Of a stretch of DNA of 64,000 bases, positions 1-9,011 are shown piece by piece. A program made the position numbers and the translations under genes. Within the stretch, counting starts at the first letter, position 1. Each line of letters opens with the position of its first letter. Under the pieces are notes generated by a model. The model did not search any database, was not told where the DNA came from, and worked only from the letters and a program-made list of their open reading frames with translations. Origin of the DNA: Mycobacterium sp. PS03-16 (GTDB taxonomy: Bacteria; Actinomycetota; Actinomycetes; Mycobacteriales; Mycobacteriaceae); assembly GCF_004570325.1 (NCBI RefSeq), contig NZ_SPQO01000013.1, positions 62,001 to 126,000 of the forward strand, written 5' to 3'.

Positions 1-1
1 G

Positions 2-280
2 GGCGGCGCGGTGATGATCGTCGGTGTCGCCGAAGGGGCCACCCCGGTGCCGCTGGGTCTCATCCAGGACCGTGAGCTGGCGCTGATCGGCAACCTGATG
101 TTCGTGCGGGAGGATTTCACCGCCGCCATCGACCTGCTCGCCTCCGGCGCCGTGCCCATCGACGAGATCATCAGCGCCGAGTTCGAGATCGAGCAGTCCG
201 CACAGGCGTTCGCCGCCTCGGCCGATCCGGAGAACGTCAAAGTGCTCGTGACCGTCGGGGCCACAGGAGGTGGGGCATGA
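2..280 (+). CDS. Zinc-type alcohol/polyol dehydrogenase, C-terminal part (cut by window edge)
   Basis: Only about the last 93 codons are present; the reading frame is open to the left edge. The visible part is the end of the nucleotide-binding fold and the C-terminal catalytic lobe of a medium-chain dehydrogenase (G-x-V-M-I-V-G segment, then 'L-I-G-N-L-M-F' and a closing 'ENVKVLVTVG' strand). Its stop overlaps the ATG of the ABC ATPase by 4 bp (ATGA), so the two are translationally coupled. That suggests it oxidises the sugar or polyol imported by the downstream transporter. Zinc ligands and substrate residues lie outside the window, so the substrate is not determined. Confidence 0.8.
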   Translation, partial: GGAVMIVGVAEGATPVPLGLIQDRELALIGNLMFVREDFTAAIDLLASGAVPIDEIISAEFEIEQSAQAFAASADPENVKVLVTVGATGGGA

Positions 281-1830
281 CCCAGGCACTGCTCGAATGC
301 GCCGGCATCGAGAAGAGTTTCGGCGGGGTGCCGGTGCTCAAGGGCATCACGTTGAACCTCGAGCCCGGCACGGTGACCGCGCTCGCGGGGGAGAACGGCG
401 CAGGCAAGTCGACGCTGATGAAGATCATCAGCGGTCAGTACACCGCCGACCACGGCACCGTCACGGTCAAGGGCGCCCACCTGACGGCGGGCAACACCAA
501 GGATGCGGTCAAGCACGGGGTGGCCATCGTGCCCCAGGAGCTCGCCTCCATCGAGGACATGACGGTCTACGAGAACCTGTTCGTGGGGCGGGAGATCAAG
601 ACCGGCCCGTTCCTCAACCGGCGGGCGATGATCGACGAGGCCCGCGACGCGCTGGCGGTGTTCGGCGTGGCGATCGACCCATCGGCGCGAATGGGCAGCC
701 TGCCCGTCGGGCTGCGGCAGATCGTCGAGATCGTCAAGGCCGCCCGCACCGGCGCCCAGGTGGTGATGCTCGACGAGCCCACCTCGGCGATCTCCGAACG
801 CGAGGTCGAGGGCCTGTACAAGATCGTGCGTCAGCTCAAGGAGCACGGCGTGGCGATGGTGTACACCACCCACAAGATGGCCGAGATCCGCGCCATCGCC
901 GACCGGGTGGTGGTACTGCGCGACGGTGGCCTGATCCTGGACAAAGGCATCGCCGACGTCACCGACGACGACATCGTCACCGCGATGATCGGCCGCGAAC
1001 TCGATGCGTTGTTCCCCGATCGGCCCGAACCCGGTGCCGAGACCGTGCTCGAGGTCCGCGACCTTCAGGTCGAGGGCGCCTCGGGTCCGGTGTCGTTCAC
1101 CGTCAAGTCCGGTGAGATCGTCGGCCTGGCGGGGCTGGTCGGCGCCGGGCGCACCGAACTGCTCGAGGCGATCTTCGGCGCCCGGCATTCCTCGGCCGGC
1201 GAGATCACGGTGCGCGGCAAGCTGGTCAAGCGCAATCATCCGGCCGCCGCCATCACCGCCGGGATGGCGATGGTGCCCGAGGACCGCAAGTTGTCCGGCG
1301 TGGTGCTGTCGATGAACGTGCTCGACAACGGTTCGCTGCCGCGGCTGTCGTCGTTCTCCGTCGCAGGCTGGCTGAAGGGCAAGTCCCGCACCACCGCCGT
1401 CTCCGACGTCATGAAGTCGGTGCGGCTGCGCAGCCGCGGCCTCGGCCAGGAGGTCGGCACGCTGTCCGGCGGCAACCAGCAAAAGGTGGTGCTGGCCCGC
1501 TGGCTGACCGGCACCGTCAACGTGCTGCTGCTCGACGAACCGACCCGCGGCGTCGATGTCGGCGCGCGCAGCGAGATCTACCGCATCATCACCGAGTTCG
1601 CCGCGCAGGGGATGGCCGTGGTGATGGCCTCCTCGGACATGCCCGAGGTCGTCGGCCTGTCGCACCGCGCGTTCGTGATGCGGGGCGGTGCCCTGGTCGG
1701 CGAGCTCGACCGCGACGCCCTCGACCACCCCGAGGTCCAGGAGTCGGTGTTCCGCATGGCCACCGCGCTGGACACCCGAACCGACAGCACCGCCCAACCG
1801 ACCGAGAACGCACAGGAGACGACGACGTGA
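277..1830 (+). CDS. Sugar/polyol ABC importer, duplicated ATPase subunit (RbsA/MglA type)
   Basis: A 517-residue protein with two fused ABC domains, the usual length for ribose/galactose-type importer ATPases. Domain 1 has Walker A GENGAGKST (residues 39-46) and Walker B 'VVMLDEPTSA' near 163-172, with a degenerate signature. Domain 2 has a degenerate P-loop (GLVGAGRTEL, about 284-296), the signature LSGGNQQK near 396 and Walker B LLLDEPTRGVD near 420. One canonical and one imperfect site is typical of this family. It would energise the permease that follows, on the cytoplasmic face. Its 3' end overlaps the permease start by 4 bp. Substrate is inferred only from the polyol-type dehydrogenase upstream; tetritols or pentitols are plausible. 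Confidence 0.93.
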   Translation: MTQALLECAGIEKSFGGVPVLKGITLNLEPGTVTALAGENGAGKSTLMKIISGQYTADHGTVTVKGAHLTAGNTKDAVKHGVAIVPQELASIEDMTVYENLFVGREIKTGPFLNRRAMIDEARDALAVFGVAIDPSARMGSLPVGLRQIVEIVKAARTGAQVVMLDEPTSAISEREVEGLYKIVRQLKEHGVAMVYTTHKMAEIRAIADRVVVLRDGGLILDKGIADVTDDDIVTAMIGRELDALFPDRPEPGAETVLEVRDLQVEGASGPVSFTVKSGEIVGLAGLVGAGRTELLEAIFGARHSSAGEITVRGKLVKRNHPAAAITAGMAMVPEDRKLSGVVLSMNVLDNGSLPRLSSFSVAGWLKGKSRTTAVSDVMKSVRLRSRGLGQEVGTLSGGNQQKVVLARWLTGTVNVLLLDEPTRGVDVGARSEIYRIITEFAAQGMAVVMASSDMPEVVGLSHRAFVMRGGALVGELDRDALDHPEVQESVFRMATALDTRTDSTAQPTENAQETTT

Positions 1831-2861
1831 CCACCCAACTCAACAAAGACGGCAAGGGGTCGGGCGGCGCCACCACGGTCGCCTCCCCGATGACCGGCGA
1901 ACCGGTGAAGCTGTTCTCCCGGGACTGGTTCGCCGGCCTGGCGCTGCGTTACGCAATGGTCATCATCCTGCTGATGGTCATCGCGTACTTCAGCTACCGC
2001 AGCGCCCGGTTCTCCACCATGGACAACCTGGTCACCATCCTGGTCGCCGCCGCACCGTTCGCGCTGATCGCGCTCGGGCAGACACTGGTCATCCTGACCG
2101 GCGGCATCGACCTGTCGGTGGGCAGCGTGATCGCGGTGTCGGCGATGGCCGGTGCGGCGACCGCCGCCGCCAACCCGGGTCAGGTGTGGATGACCGTGAC
2201 GGTGGCGATGCTGGTCGGCCTCGCCGTCGGCGCCCTCAACGGGATCCTGGTGTCCCGGTTGAACGTCCCACCGTTCATCGCGACGCTCGGCACACTGACC
2301 GCCGGATCCGGCATGGCTTATGTGATCGGCGGCGGCGCGCCCATCAACGGGCTGCCCGCGGAGTTCGGCTCGATCGCCAACACCAAGATCCTCGGCCTGC
2401 AGATCCCGGTGCTGCTGATGATCTTCGGCATCATCGCGCTGGCCATCATCATGAAGCGCACCACCTACGGCATGCGCGTCTACGCCGTCGGCGGCAACCG
2501 CAACGCCGCCGAGATCGCCGGTATCAACACCAAGAACGTGCTGTTCAGCGTCTACGCGTTCTCCGGTCTGCTGGCCGGCCTGTCCGGCGTGATGCTGGCC
2601 TCCCGCGTCATCTCCGGACCTCCGAACCTGGGACAGGGCTACGAACTCGATGCGATCGCCGCGGTGGTGATCGGCGGCGCCAGCCTGATGGGCGGCCGCG
2701 GCTCCATCTGGGGAACGGTGCTGGGCCTGTTCATGATCCAGACCCTCAACAACGGCCTCGACATCCTGGTGGTGCCCGCCTATTGGCAGAACGTGATCAT
2801 GGGCGCCCTGATCGTCGCCGCGGTCGCGATCGACGTGTGGTCCTCCAAGCGCCGGACATGA
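1827..2861 (+). CDS. Sugar/polyol ABC importer, permease subunit (RbsC type)
   Basis: A 344-residue polytopic membrane protein of the BPD_transp_2 (ribose/xylose) permease family. A hydrophilic N-terminal tail of about 40 residues precedes roughly 8-10 hydrophobic segments. Family signatures seen include [17 protein letters not shown], '[10 protein letters not shown]' (the cytoplasmic ATPase-contact loop) and '[15 protein letters not shown]'. It is coupled to the ATPase by a 4-bp overlap and followed after 52 bp by the first binding lipoprotein. There is a single permease gene, so the channel is presumably a homodimer. Confidence 0.93.
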   Translation: MTTQLNKDGKGSGGATTVASPMTGEPVKLFSRDWFAGLALRYAMVIILLMVIAYFSYRSARFSTMDNLVTILVAAAPFALIALGQTLVILTGGIDLSVGSVIAVSAMAGAATAAANPGQVWMTVTVAMLVGLAVGALNGILVSRLNVPPFIATLGTLTAGSGMAYVIGGGAPINGLPAEFGSIANTKILGLQIPVLLMIFGIIALAIIMKRTTYGMRVYAVGGNRNAAEIAGINTKNVLFSVYAFSGLLAGLSGVMLASRVISGPPNLGQGYELDAIAAVVIGGASLMGGRGSIWGTVLGLFMIQTLNNGLDILVVPAYWQNVIMGALIVAAVAIDVWSSKRRT

Positions 2862-2913
2862 CCACCCACGCAGCTGTTTCACCCACACCGGAAATCAACG
2901 AGAGAGAAGGCAC

Positions 2914-3963
2914 ATGAAACTGGGGACAAAGACGTTCGCCATCGCCTCCGCGGCCGTGCTCGGCCTGGGGCTGACGGCGTGCGGCGCGGGTGACACCGCG
3001 GCCAACGGCGACACCACCCGCATCGGCGTCACGGTGTACGACATGAGCTCGTTCATCACCGCCGGCAAGGAGGGGATGGACCAGTACGCCAAGGACAACA
3101 ACATCGAACTGATCTGGAACTCGGCCAATCTCGACGTGGCGACCCAGGCCAGCCAGGTCGACTCGATGATCAACCAGGGCGTCGACGCGATCATCGTCGT
3201 TCCGGTGCAAGCCGATTCGCTCGGCCCGCAGGTCGCCTCGGCGAAGGCCAAGGGCATCCCCCTGGTTCCGGTGAACGCGGCACTCGACAGCCCCGACGTC
3301 GCCGCCAGCGTGCAGCCTGACGACGTGGCCGCCGGCGAGCAGGAGATGCAGATGATGGCCGACCGCCTCGGCGGGCGCGGCAACATCGTCGTGCTGCAGG
3401 GTCCGCTGGGCCAGTCCGGCGAGATCGACCGCACCAAGGGCATCAACAACGTGCTCGCCAAGTACCCGGACATCAAGGTGCTGGCGATGGACACCGCGAA
3501 CTGGAAGCGCGATGAGGCCGTCAACAAGATGAAGAACTGGATCTCCGGTTTCGGCGACCAGATCAACGGTGTGGTGGCCGAGAACGACGACATGGGCCTC
3601 GGTGCCCTGCAGGCGCTCAAGGAGGCCGGCCGCACCGGTGTCCCGATCGTCGGCATCGACGGCATCGAGGACGGCCTGAACGCCGTCAAGAGCGGTGAGT
3701 TCATCGGCACCTCGCTGCAGAACGGCACCGTCGAGCTGTCCGCCGGCCTGGCCGTGGCCAACAAGCTGGCCAAGGGCGAAGAGGTCAACACCAAGCCCGT
3801 CTACATCATGCCGGCCATCACCCAGGAGAACGTCGACGTCGCCATCGAGCACGTCGTCACCAAGCGGGCCGACTTCCTGGCCGGCCTCACCGAACTGACC
3901 AACAAGAACCTCGAGACCGGCGACATCGCCTACGAGGGCATTCCCGGTCAGACGCAGTCCTGA
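2914..3963 (+). CDS. Sugar/polyol-binding lipoprotein 1 (periplasmic-binding protein, RbsB type)
   Basis: A 349-residue substrate-binding protein of the Peripla_BP_4 family. The signal peptide ends in a lipobox LTAC with Cys23 as the lipidated residue, so it is anchored to the outer face of the membrane and delivers ligand to the permease. Features of the family: '[19 protein letters not shown]', '[11 protein letters not shown]', '[18 protein letters not shown]' and 'VGIDG'. A purine-rich Shine-Dalgarno (GAGAAGG) lies 3 nt before the ATG. A near-duplicate gene follows 31 bp downstream, so one permease serves two binding proteins. Confidence 0.93.
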   Translation: MKLGTKTFAIASAAVLGLGLTACGAGDTAANGDTTRIGVTVYDMSSFITAGKEGMDQYAKDNNIELIWNSANLDVATQASQVDSMINQGVDAIIVVPVQADSLGPQVASAKAKGIPLVPVNAALDSPDVAASVQPDDVAAGEQEMQMMADRLGGRGNIVVLQGPLGQSGEIDRTKGINNVLAKYPDIKVLAMDTANWKRDEAVNKMKNWISGFGDQINGVVAENDDMGLGALQALKEAGRTGVPIVGIDGIEDGLNAVKSGEFIGTSLQNGTVELSAGLAVANKLAKGEEVNTKPVYIMPAITQENVDVAIEHVVTKRADFLAGLTELTNKNLETGDIAYEGIPGQTQS

Positions 3964-3994
3964 TCAACCGAACGAGAGAATGAGTGACCATCCG

Positions 3995-5050
3995 ATGAGA
4001 CTGACGAAGAAGATCGGCGTCCTGGCCGCGGCCGGCGCGCTGGGCATGGGCCTGACGGCCTGCGGCGCGGGTGACACCGCGGCCAACAGCGACACCACCC
4101 GCATCGGCGTGACGGTGTACGACATGAGCTCGTTCATCACCGAGGGCAAAGAAGGCATGGAGACCTATGCCAAGGCCAAGAACATCGAGCTGGTGTGGAA
4201 CTCGGCCAACAACGATGTCGCGACGCAGGCCAGCCAGGTCGACTCGCTGATCAACCAGGGCGTCGACGCGATCATCGTCGTTCCGGTGCAGGCGGATTCG
4301 CTGGGCCCGCAGGTGGCCTCGGCGAAGGAGAAGGGCATCCCGCTGCTGGCCGTCAACGCCGCGCTCGACACCCCCGACCTGGCCGGCAACGTGCAGCCCG
4401 ACGACGTGGCCGCCGGTGAGCAGGAGATGCAGATGATGGCCGACCGCCTCGGCGGCCGCGGCAACATCGTGATCCTGCAGGGCCCGCTGGGCGGTTCCGG
4501 GGAGATCAACCGCGGCAAGGGCATCGACAATGTGCTCGCCAAGTATCCGGACATCAAGGTGCTGGCCAAGGACACCGCGAACTGGAAGCGCGATGAGGCC
4601 GTCAACAAGATGAAGAACTGGATCTCGTCGTTCGGCAACCAGATCGACGGCGTGGTCTCGCAGAACGACGACATGGGTCTGGGCGCCCTGCAGGCACTCA
4701 AGGAGGCGGGCCGCACCGGTGTCCCGATCGTCGGCATCGACGGCATCGAGGACGGTCTGAACGCCGTCAAGAGCGGTGAGTTCATCGGCACCTCGCTGCA
4801 GAACGGCACCGTCGAGTTGTCGGCGGGTCTGGCCGTGGCGAATGCGCTGGCCAAGGGCGAAGAGGTCAAGACCGATCCGGTCTACGTCATGCCGGCCATC
4901 ACCCAGGAGAACGTCGACGTCGCGATCCAGCACGTCGTCACCGAGCGGCAGAAGTTCCTCGACGGGCTCGTCGAGCTGACCGAGAAGAACCTCGAGAGCG
5001 GCGACATCGCCTACGAGGGCATCCCCGGTCAGACCGAAGCGCAGTCCTGA
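3995..5050 (+). CDS. Sugar/polyol-binding lipoprotein 2 (tandem paralogue)
   Basis: A close paralogue of the preceding gene, with long identical blocks and the same lipobox LTAC at Cys23 when read from this ATG. An in-frame ATG five codons earlier (3980) is possible, but MRLTKK gives the better signal peptide and the same Cys position as copy 1. Differences cluster in the N-terminal half, for example '[11 protein letters not shown]' in copy 1 against '[11 protein letters not shown]' here, and at the C-terminal end. That could tune ligand preference. It is the last gene of the operon; a strong hairpin follows. The origin is clearly a tandem duplication. Confidence 0.92.
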   Translation: MRLTKKIGVLAAAGALGMGLTACGAGDTAANSDTTRIGVTVYDMSSFITEGKEGMETYAKAKNIELVWNSANNDVATQASQVDSLINQGVDAIIVVPVQADSLGPQVASAKEKGIPLLAVNAALDTPDLAGNVQPDDVAAGEQEMQMMADRLGGRGNIVILQGPLGGSGEINRGKGIDNVLAKYPDIKVLAKDTANWKRDEAVNKMKNWISSFGNQIDGVVSQNDDMGLGALQALKEAGRTGVPIVGIDGIEDGLNAVKSGEFIGTSLQNGTVELSAGLAVANALAKGEEVKTDPVYVMPAITQENVDVAIQHVVTERQKFLDGLVELTEKNLESGDIAYEGIPGQTEAQS

Positions 5051-5066
5051 CGGTTCCCCCCAGACG

Positions 5067-5109
5067 GCGGGGCCGGTCACCATTGCCTCGAGCTGGTGAC
5101 CGGCCCCGC
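5067..5109 (+). terminator. Intrinsic-type terminator closing the ABC importer operon
   Basis: A perfect 15-bp inverted repeat (arms 5067-5081 and 5095-5109, 13-nt loop), GC-rich, 16 nt after the stop of the second binding protein and followed only by TTT. It sits between converging genes, so it could also end transcription of the ATPase operon from the right. Confidence 0.85.
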
Positions 5110-5136
5110 TTTCCATGTTGAGCTTTTGGCGAGGCG

Positions 5137-8100
5137 CTAGCAGCCCAGCGGCCGCCGGGCCAGCTCAAGCACCTCCTCGGTGGTGGGCGGGCTCTGCGGG
5201 TGGTGCGACAGCGACCACGGCGCCCGGATGCGGTGAAACGCGTTGCCTTCCAGCGCCACATAGAAGTTGCCGGCCCGCAGCTTGCTGATGTCGGGGACGT
5301 CGCCGCCCTTGGCGCGGGCCATCTCCCGCGCCACGGTGATCTGGGCGGGCGCGTTGAGCAGTCCGTAGAACTGGGTGGCGGCGTTGCCCGGGATGAAGTT
5401 GTGCAGGCCGCGCGGGGACTGGGTGGCGAACACGAGCCCCAGGCCGTACTTGCGGGCCTGCGACACCAGCGCCAAAGTGCTTCTGGTGCAAGCGGTGTAG
5501 CGGTCCGATGGCGCGAAGTTCTGCGCCTCGTCCATCACCAGCAGACCGCCCAGCGGGCGGTCTGCGGCCGGGTGGCGTTTGATCCAGGAGAACAGCGCCA
5601 TCTGTAACTGGTTGACGAACCCTTCGCGCTGCTGATCACTGGTCAGCCCGACCATGCTGATCACCGACACCCGGGCCCGGCAGCCCGGCGACGGCGTCAG
5701 CAGCAGCCCCGGGTCGACGGGGTCGCCGTGGCCACCGAACATCGGGTCGTTGACCATTGCCGCGTGCAGGTTCGCCGACAGCTCGGCGGCCAGCTTCGGC
5801 GCCTTGGGCAGTTCGCTCACCCCGTCGGGCAGTTCGGCGAGCATCCCGATGAACCCGGGCAGCGTGGCGGGGGACCCGCGACGGGCTTCCTGACGCGCAT
5901 GATGCCGCAACGCTTCCCGCAGCACCGCCCGCGACTGGTTGGCCTTGGCGGTGTTACCGGCGATCAGCGCGCGCGGCTCGAGCGCGCCCACCGCGGAGTC
6001 GACGGCCTCCTCGAACTCGTCGTGGTCGTCGAGCACCCCCGCGAAGTCGGGCAACGGCTGGAACGACAGCGGGCGCCCGGCGTTGCGGCGCGGCGTCCAC
6101 ACCACGACCTCGGTACCCGCGTGGTACTGCTCGGCGCGGGCTTCGTCGGCGGTGTTCCAGCCGCCCGGCGGCGTGGGCCACCGGTCACCCAGCCGCGACA
6201 GGTCGTTGTTCGGGTCGAGCACGATCGCCGACACACCGCGCAGTGCGCACTCCTCGATGAGCCGCCGGATCATCACGGTCTTGCCCGAACCGGAGCCGGC
6301 GAAGATCGCGGTGTGCTTGCGCAGCGCGGCCAGGTCGACCGTCAGCGGACGGTCGGCGGTGTCGAAGCCCAGCGGCACGTCGCGGGGGGAGTCCTCGACG
6401 CCGGCGTAGGCGGGCAGGCTCGAATCATGTTGTTCGACAACAGGTTCGTCAACCGTCGTGTCGCCGCCCCTCGGGAGTGGGCCGGCCACCTCACCGAGCG
6501 CCTCGCGCAGGAACGCCACGCCGTGGGCGGGTCGGCGTTGCTGCAGCCACTCCGGCAGGTCGGGGTGGTTCTCGTCGAGCAGATCGCGCAGTGCGGTGAG
6601 CGTGCGGAGGTCGGCCTCGCTCATCGGCAGCGTCCGCCCACCCGCGGCCTCCACCTCGGCGATCAGGGCCGCGGTCTTCGTGCCCGACGGCCAGCGGCCG
6701 TTGCGCAGCAGCACCAACCGGCGTCGGTCCGGGTCCGATCCGATACCTGTTGCATCCCAGGCTTTCCTGATGCGGTTCTGCACGGCGAGCGGGTGGGAAT
6801 GCGCGATCGCCCGGAACGCCCAGTGCCGCTCGTCGTCGGTGGTGGCGTCCAGGCTCTGCCGCAACCGGGCGTGCAACACCACCCGGGTGCCGGGCGGTGA
6901 GTCGATGCGGAAGCTCTGGCCGTCGTCGCCGCGTTCGGTGATCCAGGCCTCCAGCCCGGCGGCCAGCAGCGCAGGCATCGCGGTGTCCTCGCCGTCGGGG
7001 TCAAGAGGGGCGGCCACGACCGCCTGGCGGGTGTAGGCGGCGAACCGGCGATCCAGTTCACTGACGTCGACCGGGCCGTCGTCGGCGCCCTTGTCGTCGA
7101 TGCCCTTGTCGTCGGTGTCACGGGGCGTCTCGTCGGTGAGGTGGGCGAGTTCGACCAGCGAGCCACTTCGCAGGCAGTCGCGGATGTGTTCGTCGGCGCG
7201 CTGCAACAGCCGGCGCGGCGTGTACTCGGGGGCGTCGTCGAACGCCGACGGCAGGATCGGCCACGACGGGTAGGGCGGGGTGAATCCACTCGCGTGGTAG
7301 CCGGCGGCAAACCTGCGCTCGAGGATCGCCCGGCCGACGTCCGCGCTCGGCAGCCGCTCGAGCACCCGGGTTTCGCGGAACCGGTCGGACACGGTCGCCG
7401 TCGCCCGTTCCCGGATCAGCTCCCACACGCTCGGCAGGCACGCCACCACGGGCACGGTGCGCCGCATCGCCTCCTTGATCGCCATCAGGCCATGGGCGAC
7501 GTGTTCGAGGTCGCGGTTGTCGCCGGACTCGGGAGCCTCGGTGCGAGAAGCGGATTGGGCGAGCAGCGTGTCGATCTGGTCGACGCCCAGCACCGCAGGG
7601 CCGGCCAGTGCCACCAGCCGCGAGATGTCGCGCACGGTCTCCTGCGGGGTCTTGCCGGCCACCCGCAGACCCCATTCGGCGCGATCCTCGCCGCCGGCGT
7701 CGTCGCTCGAGGTCAGGTAGGCCTCGCCGATGTCCTGCAGGCCCATGTCGGTGGCGCCCAACAGGACCAGCGCCCGCAACGTGTGCCGGTACTCGCGGGA
7801 CTCGCGGTGTGCCTTGACCATCGCGACGACGAACTCGTCGAGGATTTCCGGCGTCAGGTCCTCGTCGCCGATGACCGCACGGCGCGCCGCCCGCGAGATG
7901 TGCGCGATCGACGACAGCCGCCAGAGCAGGTCCTTGAGTTGGGTCTCGCGTTCGGCGCCCGGCCGGCCCAGGCTCTCCAGGATGCCGCCGCGCGCGGACT
8001 GCCAGAAGCTCACCGCGTCGAGCAGTTCGATCATGAAGAAGAATCCGCCCGCCGCCTGCACCCGCTCGCGCACCTGACCGAGCAGGTGCGTCTTGCCGGA

Positions 8101-8301
8101 TCCGGCGCGGCCGCGGATGACGACGCCAAGCGGCTTGGCTCCGGGGTCGCGTTCCGCGTCGCCGTACGCGGCCATCACGTCGGCCAGCGCATGCTCGTGC
8201 AGCCCGCCGATATGGGAGCTCTGGGCGTGCCAGATGTCGTCGAGGCTCATGACGAAGTTGAGCCGCAGGGCGGTGAGCGCGTCGTGGTGTGTGGATTCCA
8301 T
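5137..8301 (-). CDS. Dual-P-loop HerA/FtsK-like ATPase (DUF87-type), last gene of a nuclease-ATPase operon
   Basis: A 1054-residue cytoplasmic protein read from the ATG at 8301. The frame is open further upstream but that extension lies over the preceding gene. Domain 1 is an AAA-type NTPase: GRAGSGKTHLL near residue 63, Walker B-like VLGVDQIDTL. A middle region carries a low-complexity acidic stretch (DDKGIDDKGADD). Domain 2 is HerA-like: AGSGSGKTVMI near 668, 'VLDPNNDLS', Walker B LLVMDEAQNFAPS near 922, and FATQSPRGL after it. HerA-family proteins are hexameric DNA translocases that often work with a nuclease. The stop of the small upstream gene overlaps this ATG by 1 nt, and a PD-(D/E)XK-type nuclease is the first gene of the operon. 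Function in DNA processing or phage defence is inference. Confidence 0.85.
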   Translation of the reverse strand: MESTHHDALTALRLNFVMSLDDIWHAQSSHIGGLHEHALADVMAAYGDAERDPGAKPLGVVIRGRAGSGKTHLLGQVRERVQAAGGFFFMIELLDAVSFWQSARGGILESLGRPGAERETQLKDLLWRLSSIAHISRAARRAVIGDEDLTPEILDEFVVAMVKAHRESREYRHTLRALVLLGATDMGLQDIGEAYLTSSDDAGGEDRAEWGLRVAGKTPQETVRDISRLVALAGPAVLGVDQIDTLLAQSASRTEAPESGDNRDLEHVAHGLMAIKEAMRRTVPVVACLPSVWELIRERATATVSDRFRETRVLERLPSADVGRAILERRFAAGYHASGFTPPYPSWPILPSAFDDAPEYTPRRLLQRADEHIRDCLRSGSLVELAHLTDETPRDTDDKGIDDKGADDGPVDVSELDRRFAAYTRQAVVAAPLDPDGEDTAMPALLAAGLEAWITERGDDGQSFRIDSPPGTRVVLHARLRQSLDATTDDERHWAFRAIAHSHPLAVQNRIRKAWDATGIGSDPDRRRLVLLRNGRWPSGTKTAALIAEVEAAGGRTLPMSEADLRTLTALRDLLDENHPDLPEWLQQRRPAHGVAFLREALGEVAGPLPRGGDTTVDEPVVEQHDSSLPAYAGVEDSPRDVPLGFDTADRPLTVDLAALRKHTAIFAGSGSGKTVMIRRLIEECALRGVSAIVLDPNNDLSRLGDRWPTPPGGWNTADEARAEQYHAGTEVVVWTPRRNAGRPLSFQPLPDFAGVLDDHDEFEEAVDSAVGALEPRALIAGNTAKANQSRAVLREALRHHARQEARRGSPATLPGFIGMLAELPDGVSELPKAPKLAAELSANLHAAMVNDPMFGGHGDPVDPGLLLTPSPGCRARVSVISMVGLTSDQQREGFVNQLQMALFSWIKRHPAADRPLGGLLVMDEAQNFAPSDRYTACTRSTLALVSQARKYGLGLVFATQSPRGLHNFIPGNAATQFYGLLNAPAQITVAREMARAKGGDVPDISKLRAGNFYVALEGNAFHRIRAPWSLSHHPQSPPTTEEVLELARRPLGC

Positions 8302-9011
8302 CAGGCTTCGATCGCGATCAGGTGGTTGTCCTCGTTGCCGATTCGCACCGCTGCCGCGCGGTCCGCGCCGGTCAACGTCTTTTGGTTCTCCTCGGGGATC
8401 AGGCTCACGCCGGGTGTCCGCTCCAGCCGCAGCAGCGCCGCGTCGAGCGCTCCGCGGCCCACGTCGGCCAGCTCGTCGCGCAGCGCCGCCAGGCCGACCC
8501 AGCCACCCGCGCGCGACGCCAACCGGCCGTATGCGGCACGGATTCGGCCCTCGACGTCGTCGCCCGGGGCTTGGTCGGAGGCGGAGTCGACCGGCGTGGC
8601 GACAGAGTCCGGCGGCGCAGGGGCGAACACGTCGGCCGGCGCGAGATCGGCCCGGTCGAAGTAGCGGCCCAACCCCTTCATCAGCGTGTAGAGCGCCTTG
8701 TTCTGCCCGCGCACGCCCAGCGGCGGCTCGGTGCCGAACAGCTCCCGGCACAGCCGCCAGCCCTCGTCGGTGAGTTCGAGCACCATCGGCGTGCCCGACG
8801 ACACCTCGATCAGCTTCTTGTCGCGGAGCCGGTCGCGGTAGGACTTCTTCAGCTCGGGGCCGAGCGTCTTCAATTCGGGGTTGGGCACCGGCCGGCATTC
8901 GGCCATCAGCACCAGCAGCACCGCCTGTTCGGTGCCGGTCAGCTCATCGGGGGCCACGGTCACGCGGGTCGCCTCTCTGCTGTCGTCGTGCGCTGGATCT
9001 CCGTCGTGCAT
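8301..9011 (-). CDS. Winged-helix-like protein, middle gene of the nuclease-ATPase operon
   Basis: A 236-residue soluble protein I cannot assign to a named family. Residues 20-100 ('LTGTEQAVLLVLMAECRPV', 'LKKSYRDRLRDKKLIEV', 'VLELTDEGWRLCRELF') read like a winged helix. A disordered Pro/Ala/Asp linker follows, then a second small helical domain ('RIRAAYGRLA', 'LRDELADVGRGALDAALLRLER') ending in a strand. The start is uncertain: ATG 9011 overlaps the nuclease gene by 68 bp. GTG 8963, with a purine-rich AGAGAGG 8 nt before it, would cut the overlap to 20 bp. It may be a DNA-binding or adaptor subunit for the ATPase, to which it is coupled by TGATG. Confidence 0.75.
   Translation of the reverse strand: MHDGDPAHDDSREATRVTVAPDELTGTEQAVLLVLMAECRPVPNPELKTLGPELKKSYRDRLRDKKLIEVSSGTPMVLELTDEGWRLCRELFGTEPPLGVRGQNKALYTLMKGLGRYFDRADLAPADVFAPAPPDSVATPVDSASDQAPGDDVEGRIRAAYGRLASRAGGWVGLAALRDELADVGRGALDAALLRLERTPGVSLIPEENQKTLTGADRAAAVRIGNEDNHLIAIEA

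Noticed and set aside
270-1115. Alternative frame inside the ATPase gene
   Set aside because: Out-of-frame reading with Arg-rich composition; the ABC motifs are in the other frame.
1578-2888. Long minus-strand frame opposite the ABC genes
   Set aside because: Antisense shadow of the GC-rich coding strand: repetitive His/Asp/Gly composition, no domain, and the plus strand carries clear ABC motifs.
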